A stretch of 27,897 nt of DNA from an uncultured Porphyromonadaceae bacterium (GCA_905198125.1 CAJKBH010000039.1:1-27897); one strand, 5' to 3'. Positions 8,557-16,094 are shown, numbered from the stretch's first letter. Program-made: numbers and translations. Notes: generated by a model from the sequence alone, not told the origin.

Positions 8557-8787
8557 ATGACACAAATAGTTGTAACTCTTGATAAAAACGCCGATACCAC
8601 ATTGCTCCGACGCATGATTGAGAATATGAAGGGAGTGCTTGGTACGAGCATAGAGAAAAGGGCTGAGACCTCGTCCCAATCCAAATCCGATGCATGGCTG
8701 GAAAAACTGCACAGCATAAAGCGGGACATTGATCCGTCATTTATAGATATGGACGATGAGCGCACCAGATATATCATGTCAAAATGA
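8557..8787 (+). CDS. probable antitoxin of a PIN-domain toxin
   Basis: The protein has 76 residues: an N-terminal strand (MTQIVVTLDKNAD), a helix (LLRRMIENMKGV), a Ser/Lys-rich middle and an acidic C-terminal tail (DIDPSFIDMDDERTRYIMSK). The layout of a short DNA-binding or dimerising part plus a toxin-embracing tail fits VapB-like antitoxins, but no named DNA-binding fold was recognised. The assignment rests mainly on position: the stop codon overlaps the start of the PIN gene by four bases (ATGA), and the two share one promoter directly upstream. Antitoxins of this arrangement normally repress their own promoter, and no operator was identified. Confidence 0.7.
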   Translation: MTQIVVTLDKNADTTLLRRMIENMKGVLGTSIEKRAETSSQSKSDAWLEKLHSIKRDIDPSFIDMDDERTRYIMSK

Positions 8788-9188
8788 AAAAGGTCTTTCT
8801 TGATACAAATTTTATAATCGACTATTTCGTCAGAGAAGATTTCAATGGCGCTTCCGAACAGTTGTTGACGTTAGGAAAGAATAATCTGAAGTTTTACATA
8901 TCATATCTTACCGTAGCTAATTTTGCCTACATAGTCAGGAAAATGCCGAAAGATGTCGTAGTATCCATGATCCAACGGATATGCGAGACATTTAGAATCG
9001 TAAAGAATACAAAAGAACAGATTGAGCGAAACGTGATGCTCAACCCTGTTGATTTTGAGGATGGATTGCAGTATCAGGCGGCAATGGACGCCGGATGCGA
9101 TTGCATCATTACCCGTAATCAAAAGGATTTCGCTTTTGCTGAAATACCGGTCATGGATGCCACTGAATTCCTTCGGGAAATAAGCTGA
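8784..9188 (+). CDS. PIN-domain ribonuclease, VapC-like toxin
   Basis: This 134-residue protein has the PIN-domain size and motif order. FLDTNFIIDYF carries Asp7 and Asn9, DFEDGLQYQAA carries Asp93, and GCDCIITRNQKDF carries Asp106 and Asn111. These acidic residues coordinate the divalent metal used for RNA cleavage. At the second motif (YLTVANFAYIVRK) the usual Glu appears to be Asn; as far as I recall, related Bacteroidales PIN proteins show the same pattern, so this need not mean inactivity. The start overlaps the antitoxin stop by ATGA, so the two are co-translated. Targets of VapC-type enzymes are usually tRNA or rRNA, but the target of this subfamily is unknown. The location just after tRNA-Val is noted without a proven link. 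Confidence 0.85.
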   Translation: MKKVFLDTNFIIDYFVREDFNGASEQLLTLGKNNLKFYISYLTVANFAYIVRKMPKDVVVSMIQRICETFRIVKNTKEQIERNVMLNPVDFEDGLQYQAAMDAGCDCIITRNQKDFAFAEIPVMDATEFLREIS

Positions 9189-9245
9189 ATCCATTGTCGG
9201 CGTTAACATTTTTACCGGATAGTCTCTTACCTCAACTTTTTTTTG

Positions 9246-9253
9246 TAATTTTG
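9246..9253 (+). promoter_or_regulatory. candidate -7 element upstream of sufB
   Basis: TAATTTTG matches the Bacteroidota -7 consensus and lies 73 nt before the sufB start. No good TTTG element is seen about 20 nt upstream, so this may be a weaker or activator-dependent promoter, which would suit a regulated Fe-S gene. Confidence 0.5.
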
Positions 9254-9326
9254 CGTATAGATTATGTAGACCTTGTGCAAAGGAGCGCAGGGTCGGGGAA
9301 ATTGCATAATAATCACGAATATACCC

Positions 9327-10787
9327 ATGAGCACAGATATGCACGACGAGTCGGGGCGCGTTCTTGACGAAGCTGCCAACTCGGAATATAAATATGGTTT
9401 TACGTCCGACATCGACACTGTGATAGTGCCGCCGGGACTTGACGAGGATGTGATACGCCGCATATCGGCCATCAAGCAGGAGCCGGAGTGGCTGCTGGAA
9501 TTCCGTCTCAAGGCGTTCCGCTACTGGCAGACGCTGACGCCGCCCACATGGGCGCATCTGGACATTCCGCCCATCGATTTCCAGGCCATCAGCTACTATG
9601 CCGCGCCGAAACAGAAGACTCTGAAGAAGTCGATGGACGAGGTGGATCCGGAACTGGTCAAGACTTTCAACAAGTTGGGCATAAGCCTCGAGGAACAGAA
9701 GCGGCTGGCAGGTGTGGCCGTCGATGCCGTGATGGACTCCGTGTCGGTCAAGACCACGCATCGCGAGGCTCTGGCCGAATTAGGCGTGATATTCTGCTCC
9801 TTCTCCGAGGCCGTGCGTGAGTATCCCGACCTGGTGCGCAAATATCTCGGCACGGTAGTGCCTTACCGCGACAACTACTATGCCGCGCTTAATTCGGCGG
9901 TGTTCTCCGATGGTAGCTTCGTGTACATACCCAAGGGTGTGCGCTGCCCGATGGAGCTCAGCACCTATTTCCGCATCAACGCGTCGGGTACGGGCCAGTT
10001 TGAGCGCACGCTTATAGTGGCCGACGACGACTCGTACGTGTCGTACTTAGAGGGGTGCACGGCGCCGATGCGCGACGAGAACCAGCTGCACGCCGCCATC
10101 GTGGAGATAATAGTGGAGGAACGCGCCGAAGTGAAATATTCGACGGTACAGAACTGGTATGCCGGCGACGCGGAGGGACGCGGCGGCGTCTATAACTTTG
10201 TGACCAAGCGCGGACTGTGCCGGGGATTCCGTTCCAAACTGTCGTGGACGCAGGTGGAGACCGGTTCGGCCATCACATGGAAATATCCCTCGACCATCCT
10301 GAAGGGCGACGAATCGCAGAGCGAATTCTATTCCGTCGCGCTGACCAACCATTACCAGCAGGCCGACACCGGAACGAAGATGATACATATCGGCAAGAAC
10401 AGCCGGTCCACGATAGTGAGCAAAGGTATCTCGTGCGGCCAGTCGCAGAACTCGTACCGCGGAATGGTGCGCATCGCGCCCGAGGCCGACAACTGCCGCA
10501 ACTTCACGCAATGCGACTCCCTGCTGATGGGCGACCGGTGCGGCGCGCACACTTTCCCGAAGATTGACGTGCGCAACCAGACCTCGACCGTGGAGCACGA
10601 GGCCACTACGTCGAAGATAAACGAAGAACAGCTGTTCTATTGCCGTCAGCGCGGCATCGACACCGAGGAGGCGATAGCCCTGATAGTGGGCGGTTACGCC
10701 CGCGACGTGATGCAGAAACTTCCCATGGAATTCGCCGTCGAGGCTCAGAAGCTGCTGCAGATCAGCCTTGCCGACTCAGTCGGATAG
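9327..10787 (+). CDS. sufB: SufB, scaffold subunit of the SUF Fe-S cluster assembly complex
   Basis: SufB is part of the cytoplasmic SufBC2D scaffold on which Fe-S clusters form. The 486-residue product shows family hallmarks: DGSFVYIPKGVRCPMELSTY, SYVSYLEGCTAP, SQNSYRGMVRI, and the region with Cys396 (TQCDSLLMG) and Glu425 (VEHEATTSKI), the counterparts of the functional Cys and Glu of E. coli SufB. The ATG at 9327 (MSTDMHDE) is chosen over an in-frame ATG 18 codons upstream because it gives the family length and start. Oddly, no sufC or sufD follows; the next gene is phoH after 58 bp. The remaining suf genes must lie elsewhere. Confidence 0.95.
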   Translation: MSTDMHDESGRVLDEAANSEYKYGFTSDIDTVIVPPGLDEDVIRRISAIKQEPEWLLEFRLKAFRYWQTLTPPTWAHLDIPPIDFQAISYYAAPKQKTLKKSMDEVDPELVKTFNKLGISLEEQKRLAGVAVDAVMDSVSVKTTHREALAELGVIFCSFSEAVREYPDLVRKYLGTVVPYRDNYYAALNSAVFSDGSFVYIPKGVRCPMELSTYFRINASGTGQFERTLIVADDDSYVSYLEGCTAPMRDENQLHAAIVEIIVEERAEVKYSTVQNWYAGDAEGRGGVYNFVTKRGLCRGFRSKLSWTQVETGSAITWKYPSTILKGDESQSEFYSVALTNHYQQADTGTKMIHIGKNSRSTIVSKGISCGQSQNSYRGMVRIAPEADNCRNFTQCDSLLMGDRCGAHTFPKIDVRNQTSTVEHEATTSKINEEQLFYCRQRGIDTEEAIALIVGGYARDVMQKLPMEFAVEAQKLLQISLADSVG

Positions 10788-10845
10788 TAACGGCGGCTCA
10801 GTCGAATTGTATTGGCAAGGAGACGAAAAGTACTAAGGAAAACAG

Positions 10846-11835
10846 ATGATAGAAAGAATTATAATAATAGATACGGTCGACCCGCAGACGTTCTACGGGC
10901 CCAACAACGCGAATATGTCGCTGATACGCAACCTGTATCCCAAGTTGCGGGTGTCGGCGCGCGGCAACGTCATCAAGGTGTTGGGCGAGGAGGGCGAGAC
11001 GCAGCAGTTCGAGAAGAAGATACGCGAACTGGAGGCATGGGCGGCCAAATACAACAAGCTGACCGAGGAAAACATCATCGACATGGTGCGCGGCGAGGCC
11101 GTGAGACGCCCCGATGCCGACGGCGTCATCATCTACGGCCAGACGGGACGCCCCATATCGCCGCGCAACGCCAATCAGTCGCGTATGGTCAGGTCGTTTC
11201 AGGAAAACGATCTGACGTTTGCGCTCGGCCCCGCCGGTACGGGAAAGACATACATAGCCATCGCATTAGCTGTGCGCGCGCTGAAAAACAAGGAATGCCG
11301 GCGCCTGATACTGAGCCGCCCCGCCGTGGAGGCAGGCGAGAAACTCGGTTTTCTGCCCGGCGACATGAAGGATAAGATAGACCCCTACCTGCAGCCGCTA
11401 TACGACGCGCTGGAGGACATGCTGCCGCCGCTGAAGCTGAAGGAATACATGGATTCCGGCACGATACAGATAGCGCCCTTGGCATTCATGCGCGGACGCA
11501 CGCTGAACGACGCCGTCATCATACTGGACGAGGCGCAGAACACCACCACCCACCAGATGAAGATGTTCCTGACCCGTCTGGGCATGAACTCCAAGATGGT
11601 GGTGACGGGCGACGTGACGCAGATAGACCTGCCGCACTCGGTGCGCAGCGGTCTGCTGAATGCCCTGCGCATCCTGAAGGGCGTCAAGGGGATAGGCGTG
11701 ATAGAATACGAGAAGAAGGACATAGTGCGCCACCCGCTGGTGCAGCGCATAGTGGATGCCTACGAGCATCGCGAGAAGGAAGTGGCCGCCGAGGAGCGCC
11801 GCGAAATGGAAACGGAGGAAACCGATAATGACTAA
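10846..11835 (+). CDS. phoH: PhoH-like P-loop ATPase
   Basis: The 329-residue protein belongs to the PhoH/YbeZ family of cytoplasmic ATPases, thought to act in RNA metabolism together with the endonuclease YbeY. The Walker A motif is GPAGTGKT (128-135) and the Walker B motif is VIILDEAQ (224-231). Further family signatures are SRPAVEAGEKLGFLPGD, PLAFMRGRTL and VVTGDVTQIDLP. The N-terminal part (about 1-100) has the KH-like NVIKVLGEE segment of the chromosomal type. It lies 58 bp after sufB and overlaps the following DUF2027 gene by 8 bp, so it probably sits mid-operon. The acidic C-terminal tail (EERREMETEETDND) is extra to the core fold. Confidence 0.95.
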   Translation: MIERIIIIDTVDPQTFYGPNNANMSLIRNLYPKLRVSARGNVIKVLGEEGETQQFEKKIRELEAWAAKYNKLTEENIIDMVRGEAVRRPDADGVIIYGQTGRPISPRNANQSRMVRSFQENDLTFALGPAGTGKTYIAIALAVRALKNKECRRLILSRPAVEAGEKLGFLPGDMKDKIDPYLQPLYDALEDMLPPLKLKEYMDSGTIQIAPLAFMRGRTLNDAVIILDEAQNTTTHQMKMFLTRLGMNSKMVVTGDVTQIDLPHSVRSGLLNALRILKGVKGIGVIEYEKKDIVRHPLVQRIVDAYEHREKEVAAEERREMETEETDND

Positions 11836-12574
11836 ACCGGGAGATACAGTAAGATACCTTAACGAGGTGGGAGGCGGCGTGGTGACACGCGTGGAAGGAA
11901 AGATAGCGTACGTGAACGACGACGGCTTCGAACGCCCCGTGGCCCTGAACGAACTGGTGGTGGTGATACCCGCCGGCCATGCGCAGACCGGCGCGAAGCT
12001 GATGTTCGACCAGCAGGCATACGACATAGGGCGCACCAACAAGCGCAACAAGCCGGAGGAACAGAAGCAGGCCGCTGCCGCAGTGCCGCAGCCGCCTGTA
12101 GCCGCGCCCGAACCTGAACCGGAGGATTTCCCGATAGAGGAGACCGACTACGGCGACGCCATGAACGTGGTGATGGCCTTCGAGCCGAAGGATGTGCGCA
12201 ATTTAGACACCACCACGTTCAACGTGGCGCTGGTGAACGACTCCAATTACTTCCTCAGTTATCAGCTCCTGGTCACGGGCAAGAATCCCGGCGAATGGAG
12301 CACGATGGCACGCGGAGAGGTGGCGCCCAACGAAATAGCCGACCTCCGGACGCTGGAGCATGACGACATCCCCGGAATGGCCAGGATCGTGTTCCAGGCC
12401 ATAGCCTACAAGAAGGACAAGGATTTTACCGTAAAGGAGCCGCTGAACGCCCTGCGCAAGCTGGACCTGACCAAATTCTTCAAGTTCCATTGCTTCCGTC
12501 CGGGCCTGTACTTCGAGACGCCGGTGCTGGAGGTGCCGTTGTTCTCCGAGGCTATCCGCAAGAAAAAGAAATAG
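11828..12574 (+). CDS. DUF2027 protein lacking the C-terminal Smr domain
   Basis: The ATG at 11828 overlaps the end of phoH by 8 bp (ATGACTAA) and starts MTKPGDTVRYLNEVGGG, the conserved N-terminus of Bacteroidota DUF2027 proteins. It is preferred over an in-frame ATG 24 codons upstream inside phoH. The 248-residue product has an SH3-like N-terminal barrel (about 1-60), a Pro/Ala/Glu linker (about 75-110) and a beta-rich DUF2027 domain (about 110-240, with NVALVNDSNYFLSYQLLV and KFFKFHCFRPGLYFETPVLE). Homologues I recall continue for about 90-100 more residues with a Smr domain carrying a D-L-H and an HGKGEG motif. Here the reading frame stops after SEAIRKKKK, and no Smr coding remnant is visible downstream. 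Confidence 0.8.
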   Translation: MTKPGDTVRYLNEVGGGVVTRVEGKIAYVNDDGFERPVALNELVVVIPAGHAQTGAKLMFDQQAYDIGRTNKRNKPEEQKQAAAAVPQPPVAAPEPEPEDFPIEETDYGDAMNVVMAFEPKDVRNLDTTTFNVALVNDSNYFLSYQLLVTGKNPGEWSTMARGEVAPNEIADLRTLEHDDIPGMARIVFQAIAYKKDKDFTVKEPLNALRKLDLTKFFKFHCFRPGLYFETPVLEVPLFSEAIRKKKK

Positions 12575-12608
12575 CCCGAACGCGGGGATAATACCATGAT
12601 TATTTATC

Positions 12609-12669
12609 AACCCGATTATATAAACAACCCGATTATATAAACAACCCGATTATATAAACAACCCGATTA
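12609..12669. repeat. 17-bp tandem repeat, 3.6 copies, in the amylase leader
   Basis: Three identical copies of AACCCGATTATATAAAC occur at 12609-12625, 12626-12642 and 12643-12659, followed by a partial copy AACCCGATTA at 12660-12669. The array ends 22 bp before the amylase start codon. No TAnnTTTG promoter is seen in this gap, so the repeat probably lies in an untranslated stretch of a longer transcript or carries operator sites. Confidence 0.95.
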
Positions 12670-12691
12670 ACAATCCCAATTACCAACAACC

Positions 12692-15472
12692 ATGAGGAAA
12701 CTGATAATGACGCTGTGCGCTGTGGTCATGACGGCACTGCTGTCGCAGGCACAGGTCACCACCAGCCCGAATCCGCTGCAGGAGGATTCGCAGAATGTAG
12801 TGATATTCTTCCATGCCGACCAGGGCAACAAAGGGCTGGCCAACCTGCCGGCAAGCACGGCGGTATATGCCCATACGGGCGTGAACGTGGTGGATGCCAG
12901 CGGCACGGAGACAGCGTGGAAATACGCGCCCAAATGGCTCGACAATGCTGAGAAATACCGTCTTGAATACGTAGAGCCCAACGTGTGGAAACTGACCATA
13001 GGCGACATCCGTACTTATTACGGTGTGGCCGCCGGCGAAACGGTCAAGCGGCTGTGTTTCGTGTTCCGCACCGCCGACGGCAAGACGGAGGGGAAAGGCA
13101 CAGGCGGCGCCGACATATTCGTCGACGTGCTTGACAGCGGCTTCCAGCTGAGTCTGAGCAATGGCCTGACCGCGCCCGTGGCTGCCGTGAACAGCAGCAT
13201 TACCTTTACCGCCGCCACCACGCAGGCCGCCACAATAACCCTGACCGTAAACGGCAAACAGGAAGCCTCGAAGCAGAATGTGACGGAGCTGAAAGTGCCT
13301 TACACGTTTGCCGCAGCCGGCGAGTATAAGGTGGAGTGCAAGGCCGTGGCCGGAGGCAATACGCAGACTCAGACCATGACAGTATTGGCGGTGTCTTCCG
13401 CCACCGCTGCGACAGACAAGACCATCCCGCCGTCAGGCCTGACCAAGAATGCCGACGGCAGCTATACATTCTGCTTGGCTGCGCCGCAGAAGCAGAGCTG
13501 CGTGGTGATAGGCTCGTGGAACGACTATCAGGCGTCGTCAGCCGGAGTCTGCGAGTACGTGGACCGCATGATCGACGGCCAGCCGTTCCGTTACTTCAAG
13601 ACCACCATTCCCGCCGGTGTGATTAAAGGAGCGTTCTCCTACTATTATTGCGTCGACCTGACATATAACGTGGGCGACCCGTACGCGCGCCTGGTGCTTG
13701 ATCCCTACAACGACAAGTATATCTCCGCTTCCGTATATCCCGGCCTCCCGGAATATCCGCAGGGCAAGGTGCCGAACAATACCTTCCTGGCCTATCACTC
13801 CGACACGATGCTGGACTATGACTGGCAGTGCAAGAGCTTTACCGCCCCGGATAAGGAGAACCTTGTGATATACGAGATGCTGTTGCGCGACTTCACCGGC
13901 ACGGAGGGTAAGGCCGAGGGTAACGGTACGGTCAACAAGGCGTACGACAGGCTCGGTTATCTGAAGGATCTCGGCATCAATGCCATCGAGCTGCTGCCCA
14001 TCAACGAGTTCAACGGCAACATTTCCTGGGGCTACAACCCCAACTTCTATATGGCCCCCGACAAGGCATACGGCACGCCGGCCGACTACAAGCGTTTCAT
14101 CGACCGCTGCCATGAGCTGGGGATCGCCGTCATCCTTGACGTGGTGTTCAACCAGGCCGACGGCTGCCATCCCTGGTACCAGCTGTACGAGCCGGGCAAG
14201 AATCCCTTCTTCAACCTGAACGCGCCCCATGCCTACAGCGTGCTGAACGACTGGAACCAGGCATATCCGTTGGTGGGCGAGCAGTGGCGCGACATGCTGC
14301 AGTTCTGGCTTAAGGAATACAAGGTGGACGGATTCCGCTTCGACCTTGTGAAAGGTCTGGGCAATAACGATTCGTATGCCAATTCGGGCGACGCAGCTAC
14401 CAATGCCTTCAACCAGAGCCGCATCGACCGCATGAAGCAGCTGCATGGATACGTCAGGGAGGTGAATCCCGACGCATATTTCATCAACGAGAACCTGGCG
14501 GGTGCGCAGGAAGAAAATGAAATGGCCAAGGACGGCGAGCTTAACTGGATGAACCTGAACAACGCCGGCTGCCAGTTCGCCATGGGTTATCAGACCGACT
14601 CTAACTTGAACTCCATGAACGCCAAGGACGCGGGCCGCACGCCCGGCTCGACGGTGGCCTACCTCGAGAGCCACGACGAGGAGCGCCTGGCTTACAAGCA
14701 GGACCAATGGGGCGTTGCCGGCGTGAAAGGCAACCATGCGGTGTCCATGCAGCGTCTCGGCTCCGCTGCCGCGCAGATGATACTGATGCCCGGCTCGCAC
14801 ATGATATGGCAGTTCTCGGAGATGGGCAACGCGCAGACCACCAAATCGTCGAACGGCGGCAACAACACCGACCCCAAAACCGTGAACTGGAATCTGCTCG
14901 GCGATCCCGACAACAATGGCCTGATGCAAAGCTACCGCCAGCTGATCAAGATTCGTCTGGCGCCCGAGAACAAGGAACTGTTCTCCACCACGATTCAGCC
15001 TTTCGGCAATTCGCTGAGCGGCTGGGCGCAGGGACGTACCATCAAGACCACGGCGACGGACCGCGAGCTGTATTGCGTCATCAATCCCAACGTGACCGGC
15101 GCGATAACCGTTCCGGTATCGTTCCAGCGCACCGGCAACGACGACTACTGGGTGGCATCCAAGAGCTATGGCACCGAACCTGCGTTCGATGTGGCCGCGG
15201 GCACCATCACCGTGCCGGCCAATTCATACGTAGTGGTCACCACGCGCAATATCTCCGGCGTCAAGGACATTACTGTGGCCGACGCAGCCCCCTGGACGGT
15301 ATCCGTTGCCGACGGAAGCCTGAAGGTCGCCGGCCTTACGGCGCCGGCTTACATATATTCCATGTCGGGTTCGCAGGCCGGAATGCTGAAAGGGGACGGC
15401 CGGGTGAATCTGCCGCAGGGAATTTATGTGGTGCGTTCGGCCGGCAATAGCGTGAAGGTAATGGTTAAATGA
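12692..15472 (+). CDS. secreted GH13 alpha-amylase-family enzyme with a T9SS-like sorting domain
   Basis: The 926-residue protein has a signal peptide (residues 1-20, LLSQA/Q). N-terminal beta domains include a CBM48/E-set-like module (about 245-375, with CVVIGSWNDYQ). A GH13 barrel follows (about 395-780). Conserved regions: I, LDVVFNQ (Asp483); II, GFRFDLVKG with nucleophile Asp551; III, YFINENL with acid/base Glu600; IV, LESHDEER with His661 and Asp662. The catalytic triad is complete, but the His that usually ends region I is Gln488. A C-terminal all-beta domain and a sorting-like tail (AYIYSMSGSQAG, LPQGIYVVRSAGNSVKVMVK) suggest export by the type IX system. The substrate is probably starch or related alpha-glucans. 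No susC/susD genes are adjacent. Confidence 0.9.
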   Translation: MRKLIMTLCAVVMTALLSQAQVTTSPNPLQEDSQNVVIFFHADQGNKGLANLPASTAVYAHTGVNVVDASGTETAWKYAPKWLDNAEKYRLEYVEPNVWKLTIGDIRTYYGVAAGETVKRLCFVFRTADGKTEGKGTGGADIFVDVLDSGFQLSLSNGLTAPVAAVNSSITFTAATTQAATITLTVNGKQEASKQNVTELKVPYTFAAAGEYKVECKAVAGGNTQTQTMTVLAVSSATAATDKTIPPSGLTKNADGSYTFCLAAPQKQSCVVIGSWNDYQASSAGVCEYVDRMIDGQPFRYFKTTIPAGVIKGAFSYYYCVDLTYNVGDPYARLVLDPYNDKYISASVYPGLPEYPQGKVPNNTFLAYHSDTMLDYDWQCKSFTAPDKENLVIYEMLLRDFTGTEGKAEGNGTVNKAYDRLGYLKDLGINAIELLPINEFNGNISWGYNPNFYMAPDKAYGTPADYKRFIDRCHELGIAVILDVVFNQADGCHPWYQLYEPGKNPFFNLNAPHAYSVLNDWNQAYPLVGEQWRDMLQFWLKEYKVDGFRFDLVKGLGNNDSYANSGDAATNAFNQSRIDRMKQLHGYVREVNPDAYFINENLAGAQEENEMAKDGELNWMNLNNAGCQFAMGYQTDSNLNSMNAKDAGRTPGSTVAYLESHDEERLAYKQDQWGVAGVKGNHAVSMQRLGSAAAQMILMPGSHMIWQFSEMGNAQTTKSSNGGNNTDPKTVNWNLLGDPDNNGLMQSYRQLIKIRLAPENKELFSTTIQPFGNSLSGWAQGRTIKTTATDRELYCVINPNVTGAITVPVSFQRTGNDDYWVASKSYGTEPAFDVAAGTITVPANSYVVVTTRNISGVKDITVADAAPWTVSVADGSLKVAGLTAPAYIYSMSGSQAGMLKGDGRVNLPQGIYVVRSAGNSVKVMVK

Positions 15473-15477
15473 GCCTA

Positions 15478-15502
15478 TTTTTAACTTAAAAACGGTTAAA
15501 AA
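15478..15502. terminator. AT-rich inverted repeat after the amylase gene
   Basis: TTTTTAAC (15478-15485) and GTTAAAAA (15495-15502) form a perfect 8-bp inverted repeat around a 9-nt loop, six bases after the stop codon. The stem is weak and not directly followed by a T-run, so termination is uncertain. The loop and right arm also contain TTAAAAACG twice in tandem. Confidence 0.4.
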
Positions 15503-15566
15503 CGCGTATTTTTGAGAAAAAAGCAAAAAAAATCGAAAAAAATGCGTGTATCAATAAAATTTATAT

Positions 15567-15574
15567 TAACTTTG
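15567..15574 (+). promoter_or_regulatory. -7 element of the small lipoprotein gene
   Basis: TAACTTTG is a perfect Bacteroidota -7 element. The -33 region is not well matched. Initiation near 15580 would give a leader of about 110 nt before the ATG at 15691, long compared with other genes in this window. Confidence 0.65.
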
Positions 15575-15590
15575 CAACGTTTTTGAAAGC

Positions 15591-15648
15591 GAATGGCACG
15601 GGAGTCGCTTCCCTACCATTCCTCAACCGAAGCTCCGGCCGAGGTTGA
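15591..15648 (+). promoter_or_regulatory. two tandem hairpins in the leader of the small lipoprotein mRNA
   Basis: Hairpin 1 pairs GAATGG (15591-15596) with CCATTC (15616-15621) and, inside it, GGGA (15600-15603) with TCCC (15610-15613). Hairpin 2 pairs TCAACC (15623-15628) with GGTTGA (15643-15648) around a 14-nt GC-rich loop. They sit almost back to back between the predicted start site and the coding region and could stabilise the mRNA or bind a regulator. No known riboswitch class was recognised. Confidence 0.55.
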
Positions 15649-15690
15649 AGCAAAAATAACATTGTTTTATTATTTAAAAATTAGAGAGAA

Positions 15691-15921
15691 ATGAAGAAAG
15701 TAGTTCTGTCGCTTGCTGTTCTGTTCAGCGTAGCAATGGTTGCTTGCAATGGCAACAAGAAGGCTGAGGAGGCTGTTGATTCTGATTCGATCATCGCCGC
15801 AACTGAGGTAGTAGCTGTTGATTCCGACACAGCTGTAGCAGCTGAGGCTGTTGAGGCTACAACTCCCGCCGGTGACACTGTAGTAGCAGTTGAGGCTGCT
15901 GCTGAGACTGCTGCAAAATAA
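15691..15921 (+). CDS. tiny acidic Ala/Val-rich lipoprotein
   Basis: The 76-residue product has a lipoprotein signal peptide with lipobox VAC at Cys19 (FSVAMVAC/NGNKK). The mature part of about 58 residues is low complexity, made almost entirely of Ala, Val, Glu, Asp, Thr and Ser, with the recurring unit VDSD (VDSDSIIAA, VDSDTAVAA). It has no aromatic residue and no arginine. It should be an intrinsically disordered, negatively charged tail tethered to a membrane. Codons such as GCT, GTT and GTA dominate, unlike the C-ending codons of neighbours, which in Bacteroidales can mark high expression. A -7 promoter, a structured leader and a strong terminator make it a single-gene unit. Function unknown. 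Confidence 0.8.
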   Translation: MKKVVLSLAVLFSVAMVACNGNKKAEEAVDSDSIIAATEVVAVDSDTAVAAEAVEATTPAGDTVVAVEAAAETAAK

Positions 15922-15963
15922 GTAGCATCTACACAGGACAGCAAGACGATTTAATCGTCAACA

Positions 15964-16002
15964 TAGGAGAATGTATCGCAAGATATGTTCTCCTAACTTT
16001 TT
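15964..16002 (+). terminator. strong intrinsic terminator of the small lipoprotein gene
   Basis: A 14-bp stem (15964-15977 with 15982-15995, two G-T wobbles) is capped by a GCAA tetraloop at 15978-15981. The base of the stem is TAGGAGAA pairing with TTCTCCTA. A run of five T follows at 15998-16002. It lies 43 nt after the stop codon. Confidence 0.88.
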
Positions 16003-16013
16003 ATATGCCGCAT

Positions 16014-16094
16014 ACTGGAGTGGCGATGTCCACATCGCCAACAAGAGTACAGGCATATTTACACGGGTGGCGATGTGGACATCGCCATTCCAGT
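16014..16094. repeat. 81-bp inverted repeat with self-complementary arms
   Basis: Two 27-bp arms (16014-16040 and 16068-16094) are inverted copies differing at one position, flanking a 27-bp spacer. Each arm starts or ends with ACTGGA/TCCAGT and contains a near-palindrome, GGCGATGTCCACATCGCC, so each arm can also fold on itself. A single related arm lies at 17117-17143 and a diverged relative at 24169-24232. It has the look of a REP- or MITE-like intergenic element. No gene is supported inside it. Confidence 0.85.

Noticed and set aside
8344..9326. Integration site at tRNA-Val
   Set aside because: No repeat of the tRNA 3' end was found downstream and no integrase gene is present, so an att-site claim is not supported.
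12609..12669. CRISPR array
   Set aside because: The 17-bp units abut directly without variable spacers and there are no cas genes, so it is a simple tandem repeat.
13538..14929. 463-codon minus-strand open frame opposite the amylase
   Set aside because: It runs antisense to the GH13 catalytic core, has no recognisable domain and is explained by codon bias.
15591..15648. Known riboswitch
   Set aside because: The two hairpins match no riboswitch consensus I know, and the downstream lipoprotein suggests no ligand.
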